In this document: positions 46,818 to 57,420 of the stretch, in pieces | How the letters are laid out: every line of letters starts with the position of its first letter | Numbering within the stretch: the stretch's first letter is position 1 | Origin: Arthrobacter sp. Marseille-P9274 | GTDB taxonomy: Bacteria > Actinomycetota > Actinomycetes > Actinomycetales > Micrococcaceae | DNA: 64,000 bases | Assembly (NCBI RefSeq): GCF_946892675.1 | Contig: NZ_CAMPOV010000004.1 | Coordinates: forward strand, 62,001 to 126,000 | Reading direction: 5' to 3' | The notes under the pieces: generated by a model | Seen by the model: the letters and a program-made list of their open reading frames with translations, nothing else | Told to the model about the DNA's origin: nothing | The model's database searches: none | Made by a program: the position numbers and the translations under genes

Positions 46818-47357
46818 ATGAACGTGCGCACACCGGACCCGAATCCAGGCTGGCTTTCCGAAGAAGACCTCTACGAAGCCAGGCGGCGGCTGCCCATGGT
46901 GTACGTGGAGGCCATCCCGGTCCGGCTGGACGCCCTGGGCTACGTAACCGACGTCGGGCTCCTGCTGCAGGCCTCCGATCAGGGGCACATGGTCCGCTCG
47001 TTCGTCTCCGGCCGCGTGATGTACCGCGAGACCATCCGCGCCGCGCTGATCCGGCACCTCGAAAAGGACCTCGGGCCGCTCGCCTTCCCCCAGCTACCGG
47101 CGTCCCCCACCCCGTTCACCGTGGCCGAGTACTTCCCGTCGCCGTCGGAGACCGGACTGACGGATGACCGCCAGCACTGCGTTGCCCTGGCCTACCTCAT
47201 TCCCGTCACCGGCGAGTGCGACCCGCGGCAGGACGCCTTGGAGCTGACCTGGATGAGCCCCGAGGACGCCCTCAGCCCGGAAGTCCAGTCGGAGTTTACC
47301 GGCGGCCGCGGCAACCTCCTGCGCCAGGCCCTCGCGCACGCCGGCTGGTGCCGCTGA
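46818..47357 (+). CDS. NUDIX hydrolase family protein (DUF4916-type)
   Basis: A 179-residue NUDIX-related protein: GWLSEEDLYEARRRLPMVYV at the N-terminus, SGRVMYRETIRAALIRHLEK in the middle in the NUDIX-box place but without the full GX5EX7REUXEEXGU pattern, and DALELTWMSPEDALSPEVQ later. This matches actinobacterial DUF4916 proteins. A catalytic role is uncertain because the canonical box is degenerate. ATG 46818; the open frame upstream crosses the VOC gene and was rejected. Confidence 0.78.
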   Translation: MNVRTPDPNPGWLSEEDLYEARRRLPMVYVEAIPVRLDALGYVTDVGLLLQASDQGHMVRSFVSGRVMYRETIRAALIRHLEKDLGPLAFPQLPASPTPFTVAEYFPSPSETGLTDDRQHCVALAYLIPVTGECDPRQDALELTWMSPEDALSPEVQSEFTGGRGNLLRQALAHAGWCR

Positions 47358-47467
47358 GGGAACGCGGCCCCGAGTTCTTAACCACACACGCGCCGCGCGG
47401 CGCAACTTCGGAAAACCAGGTAACGAATTCATATACTGTGGTCTGAGCCTGAGCCAGGGAGGACCGG

Positions 47468-48370
47468 ATGACCGATCAGCAGCAGCGAACGTATGTCCAT
47501 ACGATCAAAGCCGAGTTGATCGAACCCGGACACAAGTTCCTCCGCCGCGGAGGCAAGCATTCCGCCGAGGTGGCGGGCACCGCCGTCGTCAATGACGATT
47601 TCGGCACCCCCGCCCTGGTGATTGCCACGCTCAAGGACGGCAAGAAGGTGCGTATCGCCCACGGCTCCAGCCTCCGCGTCGCCTCCACCCGCCCGGGCCC
47701 CGGCCCCGCCAGCGCGCTGGCCCTCGACGACCTCGAGCTGATACCCGCAGAGGAGGGGACGCCGGAGGCGGTCATTGTGGACGTCGCCCGGGCGCACCCG
47801 AAGGACATGGACATCCAGCGCATCGCCGCGCGGCTGAGCAAGGGCCTGAACATTAAGTCCGGCAGCAACCTGCAGGACGTGCGGGACCTGGCCCACCGGC
47901 TCTTCGTCTACGTCGATGACCGGGACAATGCCCTGCGGGTCTGCCAGTTGATCACCGATGTTCCCTTCGACGGGAACTTCGGGCGGTGGAAGTCGATCCA
48001 GGGCGCCCTGGCGATGTCCGCCTTCATCCACCACGAGGCCGGCAACGCCGAGGAATCCGAGCGGCTGGCCAAGGCGATGCGGGCGCCGGACGAGGTCGAG
48101 GAGAAGGACCCGCTGCGCGCGAAGATGAACGCCATCGTGCTGCAGCGCCAGCTCAACGAGCCCAACCTCTACGACAAGGAAATCCACCGCGCCATGGCCG
48201 CGGCGGACAAGGCCGCGGAGCGGGACTGGCGGGTCGAGCGGCTGTCGGTGCTGACCTACCTGCGCACGCACGGCGGATCCGAGACGCTGGAACCGGCCGA
48301 ACTCGAACGGCGCATCGCCAACGAGATCGTCGCCGTCCGCGCGCTCAACGAGCAGCTCACCGCCGGCTGA
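47468..48370 (+). CDS. Conserved hypothetical protein, 300 aa
   Basis: Not assigned with certainty (DUF6707-like at best). N-terminal 90 residues are beta-rich (IKAELIEPGHKFLRRGGKHS, TAVVNDDFGTPALVIATLKD); the rest is helical with repeat-like helices (ALRVCQLITDVPFDGNFGRW, SAFIHHEAGNAEESERLAKA). Strong RBS GGGAGGA before ATG 47468. The helical half suggests a scaffold or TPR-like solenoid; that is inference. Confidence 0.7.
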   Translation: MTDQQQRTYVHTIKAELIEPGHKFLRRGGKHSAEVAGTAVVNDDFGTPALVIATLKDGKKVRIAHGSSLRVASTRPGPGPASALALDDLELIPAEEGTPEAVIVDVARAHPKDMDIQRIAARLSKGLNIKSGSNLQDVRDLAHRLFVYVDDRDNALRVCQLITDVPFDGNFGRWKSIQGALAMSAFIHHEAGNAEESERLAKAMRAPDEVEEKDPLRAKMNAIVLQRQLNEPNLYDKEIHRAMAAADKAAERDWRVERLSVLTYLRTHGGSETLEPAELERRIANEIVAVRALNEQLTAG

Positions 48371-48424
48371 CCGCCGGGCCAGGGCTCTGGCCAGCCGCGA
48401 GCGGCCGGGGGTAGAGTCTGCCGC

Positions 48425-49177
48425 ATGACGGAGAGCAACCACAGTCCGCTGAGCGTCCACATCAACGCCGATGCCCAGCAGGTCTGGGTCATGCTGCGCG
48501 AGCCGAGCAGGATCGCCCAGTGGCACGGCTGGGAGCTGGACAGCCTCGAAGACGAGATCAACGAAATCTACTTCACCAACACGACCGAGGGCGCGGACCA
48601 CCGCAAGCTGGTGACCAACGGCGGCGACACTTTCACCCTCGAGCCCGTCGGCGACGGCACCCAAGTCACGCTGGAGCGCGGCAGGATCGAGCCCGGCTCG
48701 GAGATGGCGGACTGGGACCAGGACATCACCGAGGGCTGGACCAGCTTCCTCCAGCAGCTGCGCTTCGCGCTTGAGCGGCATCCCAACACGCCGCGCCAAA
48801 CCACGTACTTCGCGCACGATGCGGTGCCCGAGGGCGGGGTCCTGGCAAGCCTCGGCCTGGAGGACGTGCCGGCGCCCGGCGAGGACTACGAAGCCGAACT
48901 GAGCACCGGCGAAAACATCAGCGGCAAGGTCTGGTTCCGCACGGACGCGCAGCTCGGCCTGACGGTGCGGACATATGCGGAGCACGGGGACGGCCTGCTC
49001 ATCGTCGTCACCCAGCCCAAGCATGAGCGGTTAAGGCCCGACGGCGGCACGCAGGTCCTGATCACGACCTACGGCCTGGGTGCCAGGCGGCTGGGCGAGA
49101 TCCGGGGCGCGTGGGACTCCTGGCGTACCAGGCACTTCCCCTCGTCCGAGGAGCTGACCGTCGGGCGGCCGCTCTAA
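48425..49177 (+). CDS. SRPBCC-fold protein
   Basis: A 250-residue protein whose first 125 residues look like an AHSA1/SRPBCC ligand-binding domain (SVHINADAQQVWVMLREPSR, WHGWELDSLEDEINEIYFTN, GWTSFLQQLRFALER). The C-terminal part (FRTDAQLGLTVRTYAEHGDG) may be a second related domain. Ligand unknown. It follows the 300-aa gene after 54 bp and may be co-transcribed. Confidence 0.75.
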   Translation: MTESNHSPLSVHINADAQQVWVMLREPSRIAQWHGWELDSLEDEINEIYFTNTTEGADHRKLVTNGGDTFTLEPVGDGTQVTLERGRIEPGSEMADWDQDITEGWTSFLQQLRFALERHPNTPRQTTYFAHDAVPEGGVLASLGLEDVPAPGEDYEAELSTGENISGKVWFRTDAQLGLTVRTYAEHGDGLLIVVTQPKHERLRPDGGTQVLITTYGLGARRLGEIRGAWDSWRTRHFPSSEELTVGRPL

Positions 49178-49241
49178 CCGGGAAGCCGGGTCTGGCGCGG
49201 AGGGCTACTCTCGCGCGGACTACCACCCTGGCGCGGGTCGC

Positions 49242-50306
49242 CTAGTCCTGTGCGGGGTTTTCCCCGCGGCTCTTGAGGAACCGGCGCCGGTTCTTCTCCC
49301 GCAGCGTGCGTTGGTGCATGAGGTAGACGAGGCTGATGCCGACCAGTGCCCCGATCGCGGTCTGCAAGGCGCGGTCCACCATCAGCTCCTCCGGGTTGGT
49401 CGGAGCGGACAGTTCGGTCATGATCAGCGCCAGGGGCGTGATGAAGATCAGGGCGAGCGCATAGTGCCGCAGCACGAACATCTCGGCGGCGAACTGCAGC
49501 ACGATCACCATCAGCACCAGGACCCACGGCGCCGGGTGCGGAGCCAGCAGCAGGCCCGCGGCGACCACACCGGCGAAGGTTCCGAGGATGCGGTGCACAC
49601 CCTTCTTGATCCGCTGGGCAAGGCTGGGACCGGCGATGGGCGCGACCGCCGCCACCATCGCCCAGTAGTTGTGCCCCAGGCCGACCATCGTCGCGATGGT
49701 TCCGGCGGCGAGCGCCGCGACCGCGTTCGCCCCCGCTTCGACCCGGAACTCCCGCCAGTGGTCGGGGGTCAGGACGCGCTTGGCCGGAGGCGCCATCGAC
49801 GTCCGCCAGGCCGGCCGAAGCCGGCTGCTCACCCCGATCAGCATGGCCAGCCCCACGCTGATGAGGCCGGTCAGCATCGCCTGCCCCAGGGGGGCCATCG
49901 GCTGGATCGAGCCGATCGCAGCATAGCCGAAGGTAAAGAAAATGACTCCGGCAGGCCGCAGGGCAAAGTAGTTCACCGCGAGCGACAACACCCCGGCCAC
50001 CACGGTGGTGCCGATGACGATGCCCCAGGGTCCGGCGTCGGCCGCTGCCGTCAAGGCGCCGGCGAACATGACCAGCAGGATCAGCACACCGAACTCCCCC
50101 TGGTGCCGCAGCCGCACTCCGTGGGCCTCGCCGCGGCCGTAGATGCCGGTGAACGCGCCGAAGGCGGCGAAGACCATCAGGTCGAAGCGGTCCATGGCCA
50201 GCAGGACGAGCAGGGGCAGGCCGACGCTCGCGGCACAGCGAAGCCCCACGATGTGGTCCTGCCGGGCCGGGCCGACGCGGAAGAATTCCCGCACATGCTC
50301 CTTCAC
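49242..50306 (-). CDS. FUSC family membrane protein
   Basis: A 354-residue protein with two blocks of membrane helices (QDHIVGLRCAASVGLPLLVL onward, and MVGLGHNYWAMVAAVAPIAG onward) in the pattern of FUSC/aromatic-acid-efflux-like proteins, ending in a basic cytoplasmic tail. The start is placed at GTG 50306 from family similarity; a second GTG lies four codons on with AAGGAG close by. The frame is open much further upstream, but only antisense to tgt. Role in efflux of aromatic acids is possible but not shown. Confidence 0.78.
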   Translation of the reverse strand: MKEHVREFFRVGPARQDHIVGLRCAASVGLPLLVLLAMDRFDLMVFAAFGAFTGIYGRGEAHGVRLRHQGEFGVLILLVMFAGALTAAADAGPWGIVIGTTVVAGVLSLAVNYFALRPAGVIFFTFGYAAIGSIQPMAPLGQAMLTGLISVGLAMLIGVSSRLRPAWRTSMAPPAKRVLTPDHWREFRVEAGANAVAALAAGTIATMVGLGHNYWAMVAAVAPIAGPSLAQRIKKGVHRILGTFAGVVAAGLLLAPHPAPWVLVLMVIVLQFAAEMFVLRHYALALIFITPLALIMTELSAPTNPEELMVDRALQTAIGALVGISLVYLMHQRTLREKNRRRFLKSRGENPAQD

Positions 50307-50399
50307 CCGGACCTGCTTTCTGCTGCTTCGGATAAGCCCACTATTGCGCTGCCCGGTGCCTTCGGCCAGCGGCGGCACGGGATTCGCGGCAAAAAGTGA

Positions 50400-52368
<1,969 letters not shown>

Positions 52369-52412
52369 AGGTCAAGAGTAAACCTGTCGGCGGCACCGAT
52401 TAGAGTGCAGGG

Positions 52413-53024
52413 ATGGATGACAAAGCGGTTCTTCACCACTACCTGAAAACCCGGCGAGCCAGCCTGCTCGCGAAGCTCGACGGCCTCAGCGAGTATGACG
52501 TTCGCCGGCCACTGACTCCCACCGGCACCAACCTCCTCGGCCTGGTCAAGCACGTGGCCAGTGTCGAGCTCGGCTACCTGGGCGAGGTCTTCGGCCGGCC
52601 CGCCGACCGCAGCCTGCCGTGGTTCGACGAGGATGCTGAACCGGACGCGGACCTGTGGGCCGCCCCGGAAGAGACGCGCGAGGGGATCATCGAGCTGCAC
52701 CGGTTCTCGGCCGCCCACAGCGATGCCACCATCGACGCCCTGCCGCTCAATGCCGTCGGCGAGGTTCCTTGGTGGCCGGAAGAGCGCCGGCGGGTGACAC
52801 TCCACCAGATCCTCGTGCACATGTGCGTCGAGACGGCCCAGCACCTCGGCCACGCGGACATCCTCCGCGAACTGATCGACGGTAGCGCCGGGCAACGTCC
52901 CGGAGATCCGAACCTCTCGGTGCGGAGCGCGGACGAGTGGTCCGACCATCGGGCCGGCATCGAGGCTGCGGCACGGCTTGCCGAAGACGCCGCGCGGGAC
53001 GACGAAGCTGCGCGGCGGGCCTAG
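52413..53024 (+). CDS. DinB-fold protein (DUF664-like)
   Basis: A 203-residue four-helix DinB/YfiT-fold protein. Metal-ligand histidines are visible in GLVKHVASVELGYLG, ELHRFSAAHSDATID and VETAQHLGHADILRE. Such proteins include thiol-dependent S-transferases using mycothiol or bacillithiol; the precise activity is unknown here. Divergent from the DUF4126 gene; its stop overlaps the yhhQ stop by four bases (CTAG). Confidence 0.86.
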   Translation: MDDKAVLHHYLKTRRASLLAKLDGLSEYDVRRPLTPTGTNLLGLVKHVASVELGYLGEVFGRPADRSLPWFDEDAEPDADLWAAPEETREGIIELHRFSAAHSDATIDALPLNAVGEVPWWPEERRRVTLHQILVHMCVETAQHLGHADILRELIDGSAGQRPGDPNLSVRSADEWSDHRAGIEAAARLAEDAARDDEAARRA

Positions 53025-53719
53025 GCGGTCGCCCCGTACGAGGGCTCGCGCCGCTTGACCGCGCCGATCACCGCCGTCGTAATGGGCACGAAGAGGAACT
53101 CGACCAGCGTCTTGTAGATGAAGCCGGCCACCACGTAGTTCACGAAGGTGCCGAAGTCTCCAATGCCGATGACGGAGGCCGCGATGGAGCAGAAGATCAG
53201 GGTGTCGGCGAACTCGCCCACGCCGGTCGAGCCCATCAGCCGAGCCCACAGCCGCCGCTCGCCGAAGCGCTCCTTCATCCGCACCAGGACCCAGGAGTTC
53301 AGCGTCTGGCCCACCAGGAAGCCGAGCAGGCTGGCCAGCACGATCAGCGGCACCGGACCCAGCGCACCCTCCAGCGCCGCCTGCTTCGACGCGCCGAACT
53401 CGTCGTCGAACCCGGGCAGCACGATGATGATCCAGTAGCAGAGCGACGCGAAGACGGAGAGCGCGAAGGTGGTCACGATGGCGCGCCGCGCCACCCGGAA
53501 GCCGTAGACCTCGCTGACCACGTCGCCGAGGATGTAAGCCAGCGGGAAAAGGAAGAAGCCGCCGTCCGTGACGATGGTGCCGATCACCACGCCCTTGGCG
53601 GCCCCGATGTTCGACAGGATCAGCACCACCGCCATCGTCGCGAGCATGATGCCGAAATAAGGGCTGCCGATCGACGCGAAGCGGGCACGGGGGTGGGCGG
53701 ACTTTTGCAGCTCATGCAT
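53021..53719 (-). CDS. yhhQ: Queuosine precursor transporter
   Basis: A 232-residue YhhQ/QueT-type transporter with about six membrane helices. Family motifs TDGGFFLFPLAYILGDVVSE and FGRRLW-like loop ERFGERRLWARLMGSTGVGE with FADTLIF. It imports preQ0/preQ1 or queuine for Tgt, whose gene is 1.2 kb away. ATG 53719 was chosen; the 57-residue upstream extension has no similarity. An upstream GC hairpin lies in the leader. Confidence 0.88.
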   Translation of the reverse strand: MHELQKSAHPRARFASIGSPYFGIMLATMAVVLILSNIGAAKGVVIGTIVTDGGFFLFPLAYILGDVVSEVYGFRVARRAIVTTFALSVFASLCYWIIIVLPGFDDEFGASKQAALEGALGPVPLIVLASLLGFLVGQTLNSWVLVRMKERFGERRLWARLMGSTGVGEFADTLIFCSIAASVIGIGDFGTFVNYVVAGFIYKTLVEFLFVPITTAVIGAVKRREPSYGATA

Positions 53720-53801
53720 GGAGGGCACCTTCGGAAGTAGTGGTTCGCGCAACGCAAGGCAGGTCCAAGGGGTCCCGGCGGCGTCCGCTGTATTAGCACT
53801 G

Positions 53802-53826
53802 GGCGGCCCGTCTGCACCGGGCCGCC
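53802..53826 (-). promoter_or_regulatory. Strong hairpin in the yhhQ leader region
   Basis: GGCGGCCCG (53802-53810), loop TCTGCAC, CGGGCCGCC (53818-53826), 83-107 bp upstream of yhhQ in a 307-bp gene-free interval (53720-54026) that also holds the promoter region of the next gene. No known preQ1 riboswitch pattern was recognised, so the role (attenuator, terminator remnant, or none) is open. Confidence 0.4.
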
Positions 53827-54026
53827 TCCAATTCTCCCACGGCTTCTTCTCCGCCTTTTTGCGCACGTCCTTCCACACCTTCTCCCGCACCCTTGCGATC
53901 TGCCCGGCGCCGCCTATTCTGGATTACGCAACCAACCCGGGCGGACGTTCCAGGCAGTCGGGGGCCACAGGGACGCCGCCGCCGGGTGCTGCGCAGGGCG
54001 GACCCGTCCGCAAGAGGGAGCAAGCC

Positions 54027-54575
54027 ATGACGCAGGACAACGACGACGGCGCCACGCCTCTCCGCCGCGAGCCGCTAGGGCCTGTCCCGTCGGCTGCCGG
54101 ACTGCCTGCCGAGGCCTCGGCAGACGAAGAGTTCGCGGACGAGCTGCTCGGCGCACACAACCCCCGGCACCGCGTCACGTTCGGCCCGCTGGCGTTCTTC
54201 ACCGGCTTCCTCGCCGCCATCGCGACGTTCTCGCTCGCCGTCATTCTGATCTCCGTGCTCGGCGGAACCTTCAGCTGGCGCCAGGTCCTGCCCACGTTCG
54301 GCATGGCTGTCGTGGTGCTGCTCTACGCCGGAGCCATCGGCCTGGTCGTCGGCGCCCCGATCGCCTTCCTGCTGGGCCTGGCGCTCCGCCCGGTGCGCAA
54401 CCAAGGCTTGCATGTCCTGGCCTTCTTCCTAGTCATCTCCGCCGTGGCTTGGCTGATCTTCAGCGCAATGTATGGCGGAGCGGCATTGGAAACCGTCTGG
54501 CTGGCCTGCCTGATCGGCGCCTGCGCGGCCGTGGGCCGGGCGTCCGTCTGGAAGCTCGTGGACGTCTACGACTGA
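54027..54575 (+). CDS. Hypothetical membrane protein, 182 aa
   Basis: The first 50 residues are acidic and hydrophilic (DDGATPLRREPLGPVPSAAG), followed by four predicted membrane helices (FGPLAFFTGFLAAIATFSLA, FGMAVVVLLYAGAIGLVVGA, HVLAFFLVISAVAWLIFSAM, ETVWLACLIGACAAVGRAS). No family recognised. RBS GAGGGAG before ATG 54027. 85 bp upstream of pdxK. Confidence 0.75.
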   Translation: MTQDNDDGATPLRREPLGPVPSAAGLPAEASADEEFADELLGAHNPRHRVTFGPLAFFTGFLAAIATFSLAVILISVLGGTFSWRQVLPTFGMAVVVLLYAGAIGLVVGAPIAFLLGLALRPVRNQGLHVLAFFLVISAVAWLIFSAMYGGAALETVWLACLIGACAAVGRASVWKLVDVYD

Positions 54576-54660
54576 CGCCGGCCCCACTCGGAGCGAGGGC
54601 GTTAGGCCGTTGCACCCGCCCGGTTTCACACCTACCCGCGTCGATGTGGACAATGGAGGC

Positions 54661-55491
54661 ATGTCTGTTTCCGCTGAAGCCACCGCCCCACGTCCCGCCG
54701 TCACCCTGACTATCGCCGGCTCGGAAGCCACCGGCGGCGCGGGCGCACAGGCGGACCTGAAGACCTTCCAGGAGCTCGGCACGTACGGCATCACCGCACT
54801 GACCTGCATCGTCGCCTTCGATCCGAAGGACAACTGGAACCACCGCTTCACTCCGGTGGACGCCCAGGTCATCGCGGACCAGCTTGAGGCCATCCAGACC
54901 TGCTACGCAGGCAGCCTGGACACCGTCAAGATCGGCATGCTCGGCTCCCCCGCCACCATCAAGACCGTCTCGGACGCCCTGAAGTCCCAGCAGTGGAAGA
55001 ACGTCGTGCTGGATCCCGTGCTGATCTGCAAGGGCCAGGAGCCGGGCCACGCCCTGGACACCGACCAGGCCCTCAAGGCGGAGGTTCTGCCGCTGGCCAC
55101 CTTCGTGACGCCCAACCACTTCGAGTCCGAATCGCTGTCCGGCATCGCGATCAACGACCTCGAGGACCTGAAGGAAGCCGCACGCCTGATCCATAAGGCC
55201 TCCGGCGCCGTCGTGCTCGCCAAGGGCGGCGTGAGGCTGGAAGGCCCCGATGCCGTGGACGTGTACTACGACGGCGAGACCCTCGAGGTCCTGAGCGCCC
55301 CCAAGGTCGGCGAGGTCGCCGTGTCCGGTGCCGGCTGCTCGCTCGCCGCCGCCATCACCGCCGAGCTCGCCAAGGGCGCGGCACCGCTGGAGGCGGCCAG
55401 GACGGCCAAGGCCTTCGTCACCGAGGGCATCAAAGCCCGCCTCTCCTCGAACGCGCCCTTCGATGCGCTCTGGCAGGGCTTCGCCGGCTAA
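54661..55491 (+). CDS. pdxK: Pyridoxal/pyridoxine kinase (ThiD-like, Bacillus PdxK type)
   Basis: A 276-residue ribokinase-fold kinase resembling Bacillus subtilis PdxK, a ThiD-related enzyme that phosphorylates pyridoxal, pyridoxine and hydroxymethylpyrimidine. Motifs: LTIAGSEATGGAGAQADLKT, KIGMLGSP, DPVLICKG, TPNHFE and the anion hole VSGAGCSLAAAITAELAKGA with Cys as in the Bacillus enzyme. GGAGGC stands directly before ATG 54661. A terminator hairpin follows. Confidence 0.85.
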   Translation: MSVSAEATAPRPAVTLTIAGSEATGGAGAQADLKTFQELGTYGITALTCIVAFDPKDNWNHRFTPVDAQVIADQLEAIQTCYAGSLDTVKIGMLGSPATIKTVSDALKSQQWKNVVLDPVLICKGQEPGHALDTDQALKAEVLPLATFVTPNHFESESLSGIAINDLEDLKEAARLIHKASGAVVLAKGGVRLEGPDAVDVYYDGETLEVLSAPKVGEVAVSGAGCSLAAAITAELAKGAAPLEAARTAKAFVTEGIKARLSSNAPFDALWQGFAG

Positions 55492-55529
55492 ACGCCCGGC
55501 ACGTCAGATCCCATCGACCAGACGACGGC

Positions 55530-55559
55530 GACGGCGGCGCTCTTCCCGGCGCCGCCGTC
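55530..55559 (+). terminator. Terminator after pdxK
   Basis: Perfect 10-bp arms GACGGCGGCG (55530-55539) and CGCCGCCGTC (55550-55559). It lies 38 bp beyond the pdxK stop; no strong T tract. Confidence 0.6.
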
Positions 55560-55722
55560 CCGAGACGCTCGCTGTCCAGCTTTACGCTTCAAGCTCTGCA
55601 CACCCGCAGCCCAGAGCGTTGCTTGAAGGCTCAAGCTGTACAGCCAGGCCTAAACGAGGGCAGCACGGTGCCGCCCGAGCTCTGATTCCCAAAAAGTCAG
55701 CCTGCTTAGCTATGGTCACTGT

Positions 55723-56256
55723 ATGCGCACCAAATTCGTGTTCTTCGCGGCCCTGCTCGTGCCGCTGCTGGCCGGATGCGGACTGAAGATTCCCTCCGAT
55801 CCGGAAGGGACGCTGGACCGGGTGTCCGGCGGAACCCTCAGGGCGGGCATCTCGCACAATCCCCCGTGGACCGAGACCGGCACCGGGACAGGCCCGACCA
55901 GCACGGGCCCCGAAACCGCCGATACCGGCACCAAACCTGCCGGGACCGGGATCGCCCCGGGCGGCACCGAGGCGGAACTCGTCCGCGCCTTTGCCGCCGA
56001 GCACAACGCCCGGGTCGAGTGGGTCTCCGGCGGCGAATCCAACCTCGTCAGGCAGCTGGAACGCGGCGAACTGGATCTGGTCGTCGGCGGCCTGACGAAG
56101 GACTCGCCGTGGTCCAAGCACGCCGCCTTGACGCGGCCGTACCTGGAGACCAGCAACGCCCAGGGCGACAAGGAACAGCATGTCATGGCCGCCCGGATGG
56201 GAGAGAACGCGTTCCTGGTGGAGCTGGAACGGTTCCTCAGCGAGGAGGTCCAATGA
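55723..56256 (+). CDS. Lipoprotein with a short solute-binding (family 3)-like domain
   Basis: A 177-residue lipoprotein: LLAGCG lipobox (Cys19), then GGTLRAGISHNPPW like the start of a periplasmic binding protein, a Thr/Gly-rich spacer (TGTGTGPTSTGPE), then EAELVRAFAAEHNARVEWV and LERGELDLVVGGLTKDSPWS, the second lobe hallmark, and an early end. Full proteins are about 250 residues, so this is a shortened form and may act as a sensor or accessory binder. It overlaps the CDF gene by ATGA. Confidence 0.75.
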   Translation: MRTKFVFFAALLVPLLAGCGLKIPSDPEGTLDRVSGGTLRAGISHNPPWTETGTGTGPTSTGPETADTGTKPAGTGIAPGGTEAELVRAFAAEHNARVEWVSGGESNLVRQLERGELDLVVGGLTKDSPWSKHAALTRPYLETSNAQGDKEQHVMAARMGENAFLVELERFLSEEVQ

Positions 56257-57245
56257 CGGCGCGCTTCGGCCGCACCGAACTGCCCGAGGACCTGGAGCGC
56301 GTGCTGCGCAAGGCCGTCCGGCTCCAGTGGACCACCCTCGCCGTCCTCGCAGTCTCCGTCACTCTGGTGTTCCTGACCATGGGGAACTCGCAGGCGATGA
56401 AGGCGGCGTGGATCGAGGACATGCTCTCCTTCGCGCCGCCGCTGGCCTTCCTGATCGCGGTGCGGATCGTCAACAAGCCGCCCTCCGAGGGCTACCCCTA
56501 CGGCTACCACCGGGCCACCGGCGTCGGCCACCTGGTTGCTGCCGTGGCCCTCTGCGCGATGGGCGCCTTCCTACTCATCGACTCCGGCATGGGGCTGCTC
56601 AAGGGGGAGCACCCGCCCATCGGCTCCGTCGAGCTGCTCGGCCAGACGGTCTGGCTGGGCTGGCTGATGATGGCGGTCATGGCCCTCACGGCGGTCCCGC
56701 CCGTGATTCTCGGCCGGATCAAGATCAAGCTCGCCAAGGACCTGCACAACAAGGTGCTCTATGCCGACGCGGACATGAACAAGGCCGACTGGATGACCGC
56801 CGTCGGCACCATCCTCGGCGTCGCCGGCATCGGCATCGGGCTCTGGTGGGCAGACGCCGCAGCAGCGCTCTTCATCGCCGCCAGCATCCTGCACGACGGC
56901 TGGAAGAACATGCACGGGGCGGTGACGGACCTGATGGACACCCGGGCCATGACCTTCGACGACGGCAAGCCCCACCCGCTCATCAAGAGGGTCGACGAAT
57001 ACCTTCGCGGCCTGCCGTGGGTCGAATCCGCCGGCTCGCGGGTGCGGGACCAGGGACAGGTATTCCACGTCGAGGCGTTCGTGGTGCCGCGGGACCAGCT
57101 GCCGCCGCTGGAGGCGCTCGAAGCGGCCCGCGACGGGTGCATCGACCTGGACTGGAAGATCCAGGACCTGGTGATGGTCCCCGTTGCGGAGCTTCCCGCC
57201 GAGGTGGGCGGGCAGTGGCAGCACCAGTCGGAGCGGAGCCTCTAG
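56253..57245 (+). CDS. Cation diffusion facilitator (CDF) family transporter
   Basis: A 330-residue CDF-like protein: membrane region with SEGYPYGYHRATGVGHLVAA (TM1-2 loop and TM2), YADADMNKADWMTAVGTILG (TM5 metal-site region, D-x-x-x-D style) and a cytoplasmic C-terminal domain (ESAGSRVRDQGQVFHVEAFV). CDFs exchange Zn, Fe, Mn or Co for protons. It is translationally coupled (ATGA) to the upstream lipoprotein, an unusual partner for a CDF. Confidence 0.83.
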   Translation: MTARFGRTELPEDLERVLRKAVRLQWTTLAVLAVSVTLVFLTMGNSQAMKAAWIEDMLSFAPPLAFLIAVRIVNKPPSEGYPYGYHRATGVGHLVAAVALCAMGAFLLIDSGMGLLKGEHPPIGSVELLGQTVWLGWLMMAVMALTAVPPVILGRIKIKLAKDLHNKVLYADADMNKADWMTAVGTILGVAGIGIGLWWADAAAALFIAASILHDGWKNMHGAVTDLMDTRAMTFDDGKPHPLIKRVDEYLRGLPWVESAGSRVRDQGQVFHVEAFVVPRDQLPPLEALEAARDGCIDLDWKIQDLVMVPVAELPAEVGGQWQHQSERSL

Positions 57246-57313
57246 CCGCGCCTTCGGCGATGAAGGCGGGTGATAACGACGGCGGACGCCTCCCCGGGCA
57301 CCCCGCGCCACCT

Positions 57314-57349
57314 GTGTCACCCGTGCTACCTGCGTGTCACCCGTGTCAC
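57314..57349. repeat. Short direct repeats upstream of an MFS gene
   Basis: GTGTCACCCGTG at 57314-57325 and 57334-57345, 20 bp apart, and a partial third copy GTGTCAC at 57343-57349, some 75-100 bp before the next start. It could be regulator binding sites on two helical turns, or chance. Confidence 0.45.
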
Positions 57350-57420
57350 AGTCCGAGATCGATGCCGCCATTCAGCCGGCTGCGGATAGTCTTTACGCCG
57401 GATGATTCCGAGGTGGTGCA

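Noticed and set aside
53720-54026. preQ1 riboswitch before yhhQ
   Set aside because: Only one strong hairpin is visible; no aptamer pattern of a known preQ1 class was recognised by eye.
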